Shown here: positions 47,623 through 60,321 of the stretch, piece after piece
Layout: the number at the start of each line of letters is the position of its first letter
Position numbering within the stretch: the first letter of the stretch is position 1
Assembly (NCBI RefSeq): GCF_049306965.1
Contig: NC_133180.1
Location: 26,736,501 to 26,800,500, forward strand
DNA from: Danio rerio
Lineage: Eukaryota > Chordata > Actinopteri > Cypriniformes > Danionidae
Reading direction: 5' to 3'
Length of the DNA stretch: 64,000 nt
Position numbers and translations under genes: made by a program
Notes under the pieces: generated by a model
Databases searched by the model: none
Seen by the model: only the letters and a program-made list of their open reading frames with translations
Told to the model about the DNA's origin: nothing

Positions 47623-50600
47623 ACACCATTGTGTAAGATTTGATTGGTGATTTCACATTTGACAAAAAAAGGTTGAAATCAATTGCATCGAAGGAAATTA
47701 AGTCCCTTTTTGAGCCTTTTTTAGTATAATTCAATTAATTAAAGAGGTTTGTAAGTTTCTGATAAAAAACAAAACAAAACAGATCTTTTACTATGTCATG
47801 CAATGGCATAACAACAACTTTTTATGAAACAGACACCTTACAAGTAATATATTCAAGTAAAGCTTTAAATTACAAAAATGTCTTCAACATTTAAAAATTA
47901 TGGCTAAATCAGGTCAACATATTCATCCACTCTTTTTTAAAGAGCCTCAAATCAATTCCCACAATCAGCTTAGTGTCTGAATTGATTACAAAATGACAGA
48001 TTCAAACATCCCTAGTGTAACTAACTTTCAGACAATACTTTTTAAACACATTACACTGACACAAACAGCTAATTAACCCAAAACTGAACAATCTGCCATC
48101 ATTTACTCATTCTCCACTTTCTTTAAACCTGTTTGAGTTTCTTCTGTTGAACACAAAGCATTGTCTTCCATAGTTTGGTGTTCAACAGAAGAATAAAATA
48201 TATACAGGGTTTAGAAGCGCTTGAGTGTGAGTAAATGGTGAATAAATAGTCATTTTTAGATGAAATAACCCTTTAACTGAGCAGCCCTTTACCTTTCTCA
48301 TGTCTTTGGTTATGTGTCTGGTGTCTGTCGGTCTCAGCCTGCCGGAGCACGTTCTCACCGACTCTCCTCAGCTGCTGCTCAAAGGCGATGCGGAATGCAT
48401 CCATCATGACATAAGCCTCGTCCTTCCTCTTCTGCTGCTGCTCCAGCTAATGCAGACAAATGCATTGTGTTACAAGTCTCTTAAAGACAAATGGCAATGC
48501 CAGCACTGTAATGGTTTTAATACATGTATTGGCTTAATGGGAGAGTTCATTTACAGGATAATGGAACAGAAGTATTGACAAATACGAGACGAGTACCTCT
48601 TGCTTGAGCTGGAGGACCTGTTTGCGACTTGCAGCAGCACTTCTAGCACAAGAGCACGGCTCGCCCCCATTAGAGTTGCACTGACATGCCCCGTACACCG
48701 CCAACTTGGAGATCAGAAAACAGATATCTGTTTACTACAGAACAGAGCTATTTGTTTATTTGACAATGTGTGAAAATATTGTAACAAAAGTTAAATGATA
48801 GCCATGTGGGCAGTGCGCCAACATAAAGTTTAGAGCCTTTGAGCTTCAGACATCTCGAGTTTTGTCTTGGCTCATCGATCTTACCCCCTATCTTTGCTTC
48901 TTTTCTAAATACTGTCCTTCCAATAACAGAATTTTAAAAGCAAGTCATGTTTTTTGGTTGCTTTCACAGCTTAAGGCATCCGAACTAAAGTGACAATCAC
49001 ATTGTTTGACCAGTTTTTAAATTGGTGTGGCATACAAAAAAAATAACAATCTGTCTTTTGTTTAGTCACGAGGCATTAAATGTCAGCTTTATGTGTAAGC
49101 AAAGTCTTCCTGATGATTATATAGTGTAAGTTTGGTAACACTTTACTATAACAGTACATAAATAATGATGTATTTAATTAAACCATACTTCATTATGAAC
49201 TTGTGACGAGTTAATGCATGCACTAATCCTGAACCAACTTTCCCTACAACAAACATGAAAGTAATAAATAAAGTAATAAATGTCCCTCTAGTGTATGTTT
49301 ACATTGAAAAATAATAGAAAAATGTTCTGTCTACATCAAAATGAACAGCTCAAACACAGGCATTCGTGAGTAGTTAAGAATGAGCTAATAATAATGTGCC
49401 CCTCCAAGTAAAGTCATGACATAAATATGCAATAAGAAGTCATGAGATCATGTTAGTTAAATTAACTTGAACTAAAGAGTTAATTAAAACATTAATTAAT
49501 AAACATGTATAAACAAGTAAGGCAGCCATTAGTCACACATGAACTCGTGACGCATGTTGTAGGTAAACTTATTTCATGATAAGTGCGAGTCATCACATAA
49601 TGAAGTAATGTTTAATTTACAAGAAATATCAGTATGTCATTATTCATGTACTGTTATTGTAAATTGTTACCATAATTTTAATTACCACATCTATTGACAA
49701 GATAGCAGAATTAAAGCCAATAAATAAGGCTATAACATGATGCTTTCTTAACTTCTGGTTTCTTACTGCTGTCGATTCAATTGTTCTAAAAGCACAATAA
49801 TAAGCTCATCTTTGAACATATCAGGTACTAAATCCCATTCAGTCCCTTGTACTTGTGCATGATTGCAACAACTTGGAGACTGCAGTTCACATAATGACAA
49901 ATAGTAACAAAAAGGGAAAAAAATATATATATATATTAAAGACATATATATATTTCTTAAAGACAGACTACGATTTCACAATACCTCCAGAGCTGAACCA
50001 TCTGTTCTCAGGCTGCAGGACGGCTGAGTCCTCTGGAAGTCCCTCCTTTCCTTCGCACTTAGCATGGACAGGAGCTCCAGACATTTTTGGCTCAGAGCTA
50101 AGAAGCAAAATTAATAAAAATGTGCTGGAAACAAACCAGCAATTGACCATGAAATACGAGTAGGAAATAAGATGTGGCTTACATGCATTCTCTGTCCTTT
50201 GTTTCTGATGCTCTTTCATTTTTTCCTCCAGTCCTTTCTTTAGGGCTTCGTTTTCTGCCAGCACTCTGTGAGGTGGCATTGACATAATCCATTGACATTT
50301 AAAATGAACCACATTCACTTCCTTAAGGTATAGTTTGAGTCATTATAGACAAATGCTCCACATATATATATGTACAAAAATTGGTACTGGATACCATTTA
50401 TACTGATTTTAAATATGTGACAAAACTGAAGCAGTTTGAAAACTTTTGTATTGTGATGTACAGTGTAGTGGATTATGAAAATCTGAGTTGAATCTAGTCT
50501 TATCAATCAGTTGTTGACTGGATTTTGATATAAGACTGCTGCTTTCAAAAGTGTAGGCAGGTAAATGCGAGGTTTCAGAGAAGGATTTCAGTGATTTGTG

Positions 50601-53600
50601 ATATAGCTTTGGTTACTCCACTATGTAATCATAGCTTTCTGCCACAAGCAGAAGTCATCAGGTGGTTTCCAACCTTCCCGAAGTGTTTCTACCCTTATCG
50701 ATTTATAATTTCAGCAAATTGTTTGGAAGCACTAAAAGTTTCCAAAAGATGTTTAAATCTTTACATGCTTTGACCCAGAGACTGTTTAGATGCTTGTGTG
50801 ATGATAAGATGACTGATGTTTACTTTATGTTGACCGAAATGGCACCCAGTAGGCATAAGACGTCAACGTAACATCAAATTGACGCTGTATCCCATAGTTG
50901 CAATTTGTTTGGAAGTCAAAATCGGGTTGACGTCAGAAACCAATGTCAGAAACCAAAGTCGGGCCGACGTCAATGTCCAACGTTTAACCTAAAATCAATG
51001 TCTAATAATGTTACAGCTTGACTTTGTGTGGACCTTACCACTATGATGTCTATCAGACGTTGGATTTTGGTTGCCATACCTGACGAATAAATGTCAGTAT
51101 TTGATGTCAATATGACATTGGTTTAACATCTTGCCTCTACGTTGATTTTGGTCACTTTCTAGCACAAGCTAAAATCAAACAAATATTAAATGTCATTAAA
51201 CGTTATTATTGAACATCAAAATTATGTTGTTGTCACAATTTTGGTCACCTGACATCACGACCTAAATCTAACCTAATATTATTGTCTTTTGACATCGTGT
51301 GCCTGCTTGGCAATAACTTAATGCACTACAGAATGTTACGTTTACACACATTCACAAATTACATGTAAATGCATTAGCTGTTTACAGCGTAATACTCACT
51401 ACTCTTGAGTACTTTTGAAAGGTCAAATATTACATGAATATTTACAACAGATACTTTTACTCTACTTGCACTACATTTTTAGGCAAGTAATGGTACTTTT
51501 ACTTAAGTTTGATTTTTCAGTACACTGTCCACCACTGGTCAGCCATCTACTCACTCATGGCTTACAGCTTTCCTCTCTCTTACTCCATAACCAGCATGAA
51601 TCTCGTTCTGCTTCTTCTCCCATCCTGCAAGCAGCATGTTTCTTGCTCTTCTCTCCCATGCCTAAAGCTGATATCAGTCACCATACTGACTTTGCAGGAA
51701 AGTGTCTACACCCTACCCCCACAGGAAAACAGCCATGCCTGCCAACCTTTGTTTTTACACTCCTGCATTAGTAGCGTGTACCTTCCTCTCATGAGCCTCT
51801 TGACAACCCTCCTCCCATGGCACGGTCAGCTCAATTAAAATTCTATGGTCTTTATCTGACCGTAAGACACTATCTGAACGAAGAGCTGTGTGAACCACAT
51901 TTGGAAACTGAAGTTTTCTTCCAACATCCACTCTCAATTCTCAAGACTCTTCTGCTTGTAGCAAGCTTGACTTTGCTACTGCCCTAGTTGTGACAGGCCT
52001 AGCCCCCTCCTGAATCTAATTGTGTGGGTGGAAGTCGTTTTCATCAGTAGATCCAATTATGACATTTTGATTAGACATTACAAGGTCAAAAAATAAAAGG
52101 ATGACTTGTTCACAAAAAAACTAAAATAAAAAAACTCTTTGCTTTGTAATTTCATGCTGACGAGAACTCAACAATAGACTTTTTGAATGGGTTTACCTCT
52201 CATACTTCAAGCTCCATGAGTTTTCCACATTCTTGAACTGCACCTGGTTAAATGTGATCTCCCACTGAAGTGCATTAACCTCCTTTATAGAAACAATTTT
52301 AAAAGAAATGAGACCATATTTATATATATATGTTTTTAAACAAAAGAATAAGATACCTTTTCAAGGGCTTTGGTCCTCTCCTCACTCTTCTGAAGCAACA
52401 TTTTAGTATGACAAGTTGCTTTGTCCAAGATTGCCTTCAGGGACAAAATGTAGCATCAATTAATAAATTACTTAATTAATCATTAGTTCTGCAGTTTGTA
52501 ATATTTTGTGCAATTAACTGAATGTAAGTGATAAGTGAGTTTATTGTGAATTCATACTCAGTGTTTTTGTCTTTTACAGAATCACTAAAAGATGAGGCTA
52601 TAAAAAGTGCTCCGAGCTAAAAATGTCAGGGGCTCCAGCACCTACAGTTGTGCTAGCTAGAAAAATGACTAGCCCTTGCAGAATGTGTCAAAAATTTGAG
52701 AATTTTTAACAAAAAAAAAGTGAGAACATACAAAATGCCTGCTATTTTTTATTAATACTCTACTGAGTAATATATTTTACAGTATGTTTACATTGAGCTC
52801 ACAAGACAACACATATTTTTATATTATGAAAATAGCCCCTGCAATATTTTTGACAAAAAAAAGTTACACTCAAACACAACAAGGTGGAAATGCTCACTGA
52901 TCCTCCAGAAGACAATGCATTAAGAGCCAGTGAATGAAAATCAAGAATCTAAATATAGAGGTAATTTTGCACTTAATTTCTCTTCCAGGAAACATGCAAG
53001 TTTTTTCTAATTTTCCAAGGGCAATACTAAATAAAAAACATTTTTAATGACATTTTTTTTTTACATTTTCATGTTGTTTAAAAATAATTCACCCACTAGC
53101 TCTTAATGTCTTGTGTTTCCATATGGAGCATCAGTAAGCATTTTTGAATAGTTATGTTTGAGTCCCTCAATCACCCTCAGAGTTCAAAGATTAATTTCAC
53201 AATCATACAGTCACTGCTGGAATGGGCTCGAATGTGCAGAATATGCTGGAAAACAGAAGAATCTGCAAGGAGATTTTTGTTCTGAAGAACTGAAGCAGTC
53301 TACTGTTTAGAACAAACAAGAGGCTTGTGAACAACCATCACAAAGCAGAAAAACACCCAAGTCCCCACACAGTATTATTAACCAAGGGTATGCAAACTCT
53401 TTTTAAATCATTTGCAGGGGGTTATTTTAATACTTTAAGCTATGTTTTTAACTTGTAAACACCATTTTGCCTTCAGAACCGCCTTAATTCTTAGTGGCAT
53501 AGATCCAAGAAGGTACTGAAAATAATCCTCAGAGATTTTGGTCCATATTGACATGATAGCATCACACAGTTGCTGCAGATTTGTCAGCTGCACATCCATG

Positions 53601-56600
53601 ATGCAAATCTCCTGTTCCACCACATCCCAAAGGTGCTCTATTGGATTGACATCTGATGACCGTGGAGGCCATTTGTGTACAGTGAACTTATGTTCAAGAA
53701 ACCAGTTTGAAATGATTTGCACTTTATGACATGACACTTTATCCTGCTGGAAGTAGCCATCAGAAGATAGGTACATTGTGGTCATAAAGCGATGGACATG
53801 GTCAGCAACAATACTCAGGTAGGCTGTGGCACTGACACGATGCTCAATTGGTACTAATGGGCCCAAAGTGTGCAAAGAAAATATCCCCCACACCAATACA
53901 CCATCACCACCAGCCTTGATACAAGGTGGGATGGATCAATGCTTTCATGTTGTTGATGCCAAACTCTGACCCTACCATCCGAATGGCAGAAATTGATACT
54001 CATCAGACCAGGCAACGTTTTCCCAATCTCCTATTCTATTGTCATATATGTATGATCTCACTTATTTCATTGAATCATTTGTTACATTTTAACAGTTTCT
54101 ACAAGGGGTGTGCAAACTTTCAAGCGCAACTGTACATCTTATGTCTTTCAGATGGATTGGTGCTGCAGAGCAGCTCGGTATGGCCTATCCATAAACAGCT
54201 ACAGTCTCTTCTGCTGATGATTATTGCTGGAACATCAAAAGTTACATACTGAGGTTTAAAACGAGTAATGATAAAATAAGAGATCATTATATTTTAAAAC
54301 ACCTGTCCTTGCAAGATCCGAAGAGCCTCGTGTTTACCCTCCAGGTGGCGATGAGTGACTTCAAGTTCAGTACGTAACAGCTCCACTTCCTGATATAGAG
54401 CAAGGATTTACATAAAGTACACATTAGACATTGTCATCTAAAGATCTGTCCTTTTACTCTATCCAAGGTGCTGCTTTTCTGTGACTCTAATATGGGAGAC
54501 ATGACAATTTGTTTGTTTACCTCAGTGACCTCCTGTAGTCTTCTCTGCAGCTCTTCGCTTGTGTCCTCAGTTGAGCTTTCTAGAGAATAAGACATTTTTG
54601 TTTTTCACAGTTCTAGGATTGCCAGCACATCATATCCTGGTAGTGCGGTTCTCAAATGACTATTGTTGAATATTTGTTTAAGTAAGGAATTGCTCAAGGG
54701 AGTGAGTACATAAAGTCCCCTCCCTGATAAGAAGCAGCAGGTGTAGACTTCACCAAACACAGCACAAATCAACAGAGCATGGATAAAGCAGCCGTTAGTG
54801 TTCAGAAAACCAGGAAGCTATTTTCATTGCTTTTTTTAACATTACTCATTGTGGTTCATTCATTAAAACTCCTGAAATGATCAGAGGCTTACATAACTTT
54901 AGATGTCAGTTGAGAAAACTAACCAGACTGTCTTTTCTCCCACCGTGCAACTCGTTCAGCTTCCAATTCTTCCCTAAAAACAGAGTACATGGCTCTACAT
55001 GATGTCCATGAGAAGGGTCCATTGCTTCTCTCGCCGCCCTCTTTAATTGGTCGTGAGTGGGACAAGAAGTCCAGAAACCTTCCTCTGGTCTTCATTTGTG
55101 GGAGATGGCCATGATTTCTCCTGGATCTGGCCCCCATCCCATCACTCAAGACCTCCGTGAAGTTGGCACCCCATAAAAACAAATAATCCCCAAAACTATG
55201 CCATTCGTTTGTGCTACGTTTGTGCTGATTTGTGCCGCAAAAACGAACGTTTGTGCTGGTTTGGGGTCTGAGATATTAAACATTATTTTTTTAACCGTGT
55301 GACGTCACTCTCCACCCCATGTTGCGCAATTGACTTCAAAACAGCACAGGTCGTTTGTGCTCGGTTTGTGCTGGTTTGTGCCGTTAAAACGAACACGGTA
55401 TCTGTTTTCCTCTTTTAGATATAAGCAAAATATTTCGGGAGCCGTGACGTCACTCTCCACCCCAGGTTGTCCAAATTGCACAAAACTGGTATCATTCGTT
55501 TGTGCTGGGTTTGTGCTGGTTTGTGCCGTTAAAATAAACACTTTATCTATTTTCGTTGTTTAGATATAATCAAAATATTTCGGGAGCCGTGACGTCATTC
55601 TCCACCCCATGTTGTCTAAATCACACCAAACTGGTCTCATTCGTTTGTGCTCGGTTTGTGCTGGTTTGTGCCGTTAAAATAAACACTTTATCTATTTTTA
55701 TTGTTCAGATATTGCCTTATCAAAACATTTCGGGAGCCGTGACGTCACTCTCCACCCCAGGTTGTCTAAATTGCACAAAACAGGTGTCATATGTTAGTGC
55801 TGGATTTGTGGTGGTTTGTGCCGTTAAAATAAACACTTTATCTATGTTTATTGATTAGATATTGTCTAATCAAAACATTTCGGGAGCCGCGATGTCATTC
55901 AGCGCCCCATTATTTCCTCTAAATTGCACAAAACAGGTGTCATATGTTAGTGCTGGATTCGTGGTGGTTTGTGCAATAACAATTAACACTTTATCTATGT
56001 TTATTGATTAGATATTGCCTAATTAAAACATTTCGGGAGCCGCGACGTCACTCAGCGCCCCATTATTTCCTCTAAAATGCACAAAACAGGTGACATTCTT
56101 TAGTGCTGGATTTGTGCTGGTGTATGCCATTAAAATAAACACTTTATCTGTTTGTATTGTTTAGATATTGCCTAATCAAAACACTTTGGGAGCCGCGACG
56201 TAACTCTATATTGCACCAAACAGGTGTCATTCAGTTGTGCTGGTTGTGCCGTTAATAAACACTTTATCTGTTTTCCTTGTTTGGATTTAACCAAAATATT
56301 TGGTTAGATTTGTGCTGGTTTGTGCCATGAAAATGAACAACAGATATTTATATTTGTGCACAAATATGTTACTTTCGTTTGCTCACAAATTGTGCTCGTT
56401 TGTGCTGCAAAAATATGATTTGTAAAAAATAATATCAGATCATTAAGAGGTCTCTCTACCCCAGTTGCTACATATTTACTAAAATAGTCTCATTTGTGTT
56501 ATGACATATTAAAAAAATTGCAAATATATGACAGAAGATTGTGATACAATATGAGGCATATTAAATTCATAGGCCTACTTTCCACTGACTAAAAATCATC

Positions 56601-59600
56601 CACCCGCACAGTTGGCCTCAAACTAAAATATAATTCGTATATTTTTTTGGAAAAAAATATCTTTTTGAAACAAATTTCGCATATAGTTTGTCTCTTTAAA
56701 AGCCGCTTTCCAATCGTTCGGACCCTTTTGTATGCTGAACTGTTAGGCTCACATTCCGTGCTAAACCAGGCAAGACAGCAAATCAATTTTATTTGGAGGG
56801 AAATTGACCAAAATTTAACGTTATGAATGAAAATGATTGGAGGGGAAATAAATGTATCAATTTTTTTTATACATTACAGAAAAATAAACAATGATAATAA
56901 AACAATAATAGTGCATTTGTATTATAGTGGCAGAAATATATTTTTTGACAGGCCTTGGGCAAAGTAAGCGGGCACTTTCAATTATAAAAAATATAGCACT
57001 TAAATTATTTAATTTTTAACAATCAATAAATTACACAGAGGTTTTATATCAAAAGTTAATAAAAATATAAAATACATTTTGTTGGTAAAATAACCATTTA
57101 AACAATGGCTGTTATTTATTTTAGTATTCAAACATTAAATACCGATTTTTTTCAAGTGAAATAAAAATGAAAATGAAACAACAGCATATCAGGATGTAAA
57201 GCATATTCATATTAAAGCAATTCCTGGTTGAGATTTTAGAAAATATAGCTACCCAGTATATATTAAAGATCACAGAGAAATTACATGTCCCCAAAAATGT
57301 CCAGCTTATATTTAACTGAATTGTATAAATATTGAAAATTTCTCATTTTATTTTTATTAAACATTTGTTATTTTTTATTAGCAAAAACAATATCAACATT
57401 TAAGAATCTATATTTCATTTATTCATTCATTCATTCATTCATTTGACTTGTTTATTGATGCATATATAGGCTATAATTTAAATTATATAACAGTACCTTG
57501 GACAGCTACAGTGCCACTAAAGCTTTCAAACAAAAGTCCAAAAAATTAAAGTTTTAAAGTTTAAATTAATTTTCTCCGGTGACGGCCGACATCACAACAC
57601 GCCGTATAACCGTCCTTCAGGTGGTAGCCTATAGCTGGCATTAAATTACAAAACAAGCTGTCTGGGCCTTGAATTAAAAAAAGTTTAGTTAAACCAAATC
57701 AAAATGGTCAAAATAACATCCTACAGCCCGTGATAAAAACGCACAGTGTTTACCAATTAAGTGAATGTAAATATTTTATATGATTGTTGTTATTGTTATC
57801 ATTATTATTATTAATTGTAATTAATTAATCAATTATTTATTGTTATTTTATTGCCATTTGGACATTGTTCTTTTACTGTATGACAAACAACACAATCACG
57901 AAAACCAAAACTTATCTGTAGAAAACGCATAGCCTATGTGTTTGCATGTGTTATAATCTATTTTTCCCCATAAAATAAATATTGACTAAATAAGTCCACT
58001 AAAGCTGCTTTACTTAATCATAAGTGGTAGGCCTACCTACCACAACAGAAAAGTTTAGGCTGCTAGTTTAAATACGAAAGCAGCCTAATATGGACGACCA
58101 GATGATACGAGTATTTAAGAGAAAATCTACATTTTTATAAAATTAATAAATAAAATTAATAAAAATTATTTATATATTTTTTAAATTATTTTTTCCCCTA
58201 TCGTTAAGCATGCTGGCTACTCATGTGAGACTAAAACGAAGTAGATAAGTAAAGCAGGGTTGTAGCCAATTATCTTTATATTGGCCAAGCCCTTTTAATT
58301 GGATTAAATCTATCAAAATTATGTTCGCATCCTTTATGCTTTTTCTAATAATAAAAAGATCTCAGGATAACCTTGGCCTAGGCTATCTTAAAAAAAAGCA
58401 TCTTAAACAAAATTTCTATCAGCCCAAACAAATTTAAATATTTTAAAATATGCGGGTAGCTGATATCATTATCTTTCATTCAATATTTTAATAAAAGAAG
58501 CAACACTAACGAAACTTTCAGGTACAATCCAGCACAAATGAAACGCACACAAACGAGACTATTTTAGTAAATATGTAGCAACTGGGGTAGAGAGACCTCT
58601 TAATGATCTGATATTATTTTTTACAAATCATATTTTTGCAGCACAAACGAGCACAATTTGTGAGAAAACGAAAGTAACATATTTGTGCACAAATATAAAT
58701 ATCTGTTGTTCATTTTCATGGCACAAACCAGCACAAATCTAACCAAATATTTTGGTTAAATCCAAACAAGGAAAACAGATATTAACGGCACAACCAGCAC
58801 AACTGAATGACACCTGTTTGGTGCAATATAGAGTTACGTCGCGGCTCCCAAAGTGTTTTGATTAGGCAATATCTAAACAATACAAACAGATAAAGTGTTT
58901 ATTTTAATGGCATACACCAGCACAAATCCAGCACTAAAGAATGTCACCTGTTTTGTGCATTTTAGAGGAAATAATGGGGCGCTGAGTGACGTCGCGGCTC
59001 CCGAAATGTTTTAATTAGGCAATATCTAATCAATAAACATAGATAAAGTGTTAATTGTTATTGCACAAACCACCACGAATCCAGCACTAACATATGACAC
59101 CTGTTTTGTGCAATTTAGAGGAAATAATGGGGCGCTGAATGACATCGCGGCTCCCGAAATGTTTTGATTAGACAATATCTAATCAATAAACATAGATAAA
59201 GTGTTTATTTTAACGGCACAAACCACCACAAATCCAGCACTAACATATGACACCTGTTTTGTGCAATTTAGACAACCTGGGGTGGAGAGTGACGTCACGG
59301 CTCCCGAAATGTTTTGATAAGGCAATATCTGAACAATAAAAATAGATAAAGTGTTTATTTTAACGGCACAAACCAGCACAAACCGAGCACAAACGAATGA
59401 GACCAGTTTGGTGTGATTTAGACAACATGGGGTGGAGAATGACGTCACGGCTCCCGAAATATTTTGATTATATCTAAACAACGAAAATAGATAAAGTGTT
59501 TATTTTAACGGCACAAACCAGCACAAACCCAGCACAAACGAATGATACCAGTTTTGTGCAATTTGGACAACCTGGGGTGGAGAGTGACGTCACGGCTCCC

Positions 59601-59957
59601 GAAATATTTTGCTTATATCTAAAAGAGGAAAACAGATACCGTGTTCGTTTTAACGGCACAAACCAGCACAAACCGAGCACAAACGACCTGTGCTGTTTTG
59701 AAGTCAATTGCGCAACATGGGGTGGAGAGTGACGTCACACGGTTAAAAAAATAATGCTTAATATCTCAGACCCCAAACCAGCACAAACGTTCGTTTTTGC
59801 GGCACAAATCAGCACAAACGTAGCACAAACGAATGGCATAGTTTTGGGGATTATTTGTTTTTATGGGGTGCCAACTTCACGGAGGTCCCAAACCCCCCTC
59901 TGTCATGTCATCTTCTGTGGGACATTCAGGGCATGACGCCTCAGCCTGCATCACCAT
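44865..59957 (-). CDS. ccdc125: Coiled-coil domain-containing protein 125, first coding exon split by a 4.7-kb insertion
   Basis: Coding pieces in transcript order: 59963-59887 (ATG at 59957), then the element, then 55150-54924, 54579-54521, 54389-54303, 52434-52357, 52282-52197, 50265-50183, 50097-49985, 48704-48597, 48446-48293, 45376-45264 and 45167-44865 (stop). Every junction after the element is GT-AG and in phase. Human CCDC125 matches include EDDMTEG, EEVEMLKTELE-like [17 protein letters not shown]-like [28 protein letters not shown] and [19 protein letters not shown]. The middle is coiled coil; a Cys cluster (GACQC then CSCAR) is conserved. Human work links the protein to cell motility. 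As it stands, frame is lost at the insertion; an ATG at 55137 or alternative splicing could still give a shortened protein. Confidence 0.9.
45655..46900 (-). mobile_element. LINE fragment, reverse transcriptase region
   Basis: Reverse strand 45723-45977 encodes [20 protein letters not shown] and [20 protein letters not shown], the C-terminal part of an L2/CR1-like reverse transcriptase. Further upstream are decayed pieces of the RT core (the region holding the YADD-type box). It lies in a ccdc125 intron. Confidence 0.8.
47537..47619. repeat. (CA)n microsatellite, about 41 units
   Basis: A pure CA run; a shorter CA run lies at 47456-47470. Confidence 0.97.
48070..48262. repeat. Dispersed fish repeat with inverted halves
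   Basis: CATTTACTCATTCTCCACTT and TTCTTCTGTTGAACACAAAG face GGTGTTCAACAGAAGAATAA and GAGTGTGAGTAAATGGTGAA; the two halves are inverted copies. It lies beside the ccdc125 exon at 48293. Confidence 0.65.
49133..49676. mobile_element. MITE with GGTAACACTTTACTATAACA ends
   Basis: The left GGTAACACTTTACTATAACA and right end (ACTGTTATTGTAAATTGTTA then CC) are imperfect inverted repeats about 540 bp apart. No coding content. Confidence 0.6.
50845..51312. repeat. Degenerate tandem-like repeat rich in GACGTCAA / TTGACGT
   Basis: Short motifs such as GACGTCAATG, GTTGACGTCAG, AACATCAAAA and TTTTGGTCAC recur throughout. It resembles the diverged dispersed repeat common in fish introns. Confidence 0.5.
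52610..53386. mobile_element. Decayed non-autonomous element flanking a Tc1-like copy
   Basis: AGTCCCTCAATCACCCTCAG, CAATCATACAGTCACTGCTG and ACAAACAAGAGGCTTGTGAA match a repeat I recall as common in zebrafish. Its ends are not clear. Confidence 0.4.
53387..54130 (-). mobile_element. Tc1-like transposon, C-terminal transposase half
   Basis: Reverse-strand 53435-53896 encodes an open Tc1-type catalytic half: [17 protein letters not shown] (second Asp) and [16 protein letters not shown] (third acidic residue, Glu). Ends GGGTATGCAAACTC and GTGTGCAAACTTTC are inverted. The N-terminal DNA-binding part is missing. It lies in a ccdc125 intron. Confidence 0.85.
55295..56320 (+). repeat. Tandem ~150-bp units, left arm
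   Basis: Seven units separated by 140, 145, 153, 147, 153 and 156 bp. Perfect TGACGTCA lies at 55300, 55445, 55590 and 55740; the later units carry decayed versions (GATGTCA, CGACGTCA, CGACGTAA). Confidence 0.85.
56500..58547. other. Central, non-repeated part of the foldback element
   Basis: About 2 kb, AT-rich, with a (TTCA)n run at 57417-57441 and no open frame longer than about 65 codons. No homology recognised. Confidence 0.6.
58720..59740 (-). repeat. Tandem ~150-bp units, right arm
   Basis: Mirror of the left array. Perfect TGACGTCA palindromes at 59290, 59440, 59585 and 59730. Confidence 0.85.
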
Positions 59958-60321
59958 AAAATACTGCAAAAAAAGAAGAGTCTGAATGCATTTAGAAAGA
60001 AGTAGACTATACTGTAGTCACCATTTGAAGCGGATCACAACTTTGTCCTAAAGTTATTAAACAACAGCCTTTCTTATCTTAGGACAGTTTTGATAAACAT
60101 CAATTTTTATACTCATTACATGCTGACAACTCTATAGAGTTCAAAGTATAATTACATACTTTTAAAGTGAGCTCTATTTAACTATTTAACGATAGTCAAA
60201 CAGCAGATATAAAAACGTTCAACAGAGCTCGTTTGTACAGCGTCTTGGTTAATGTAAAACGAAACTTTTTTTTTTTTGGAGTATTTTAGGTTTATCAGGT
60301 AGGAAAACAACCACCACTAAC

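Larger units (their letters stand above)
55151..59886. mobile_element. 4.7-kb foldback-type element with 1.35-kb inverted arms
   Basis: The arms 55151-56499 and 58548-59886 are near-identical inverted copies beginning ACCTCCGTGAAGTTGGCACC. Each arm contains about seven tandem units of 140-156 bp (starts near 55295, 55435, 55580, 55733, 55880, 56033, 56189) with the core CGGGAGCCGTGACGTCACTC and repeated TTTGTGCTGG. The right arm lacks about 9 bp present in the left near 56255; other differences are few, so the insertion or last arm homogenisation looks recent. The 2.05-kb centre is AT-rich with no transposase. Flanks suggest a diverged 6-bp duplication (CTCAAG / CCCAAA). Long arms with internal tandem repeats suggest a foldback DNA transposon; I cannot name the family. 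Confidence 0.85.

Noticed and set aside
47402-47734. 110-codon frame with a Cys-Val run
   Set aside because: Translation of a (CA)n microsatellite on the reverse strand.
50845-51312. CRISPR-like or satellite array because of recurring TTGACGTCA motifs
   Set aside because: Units are irregular and degenerate with no fixed spacer length, as in common fish dispersed repeats.
53435-53896. 153-codon minus-strand frame as a host gene
   Set aside because: It is the catalytic half of a Tc1-like transposase without its DNA-binding half; it lies in an intron.
55330-55858. Repeated open frames of 77 and 100 codons in both arms of the foldback element
   Set aside because: They arise from the tandem units, appear identically in both arms, have no recognisable domain, and lack promoter or splice context.
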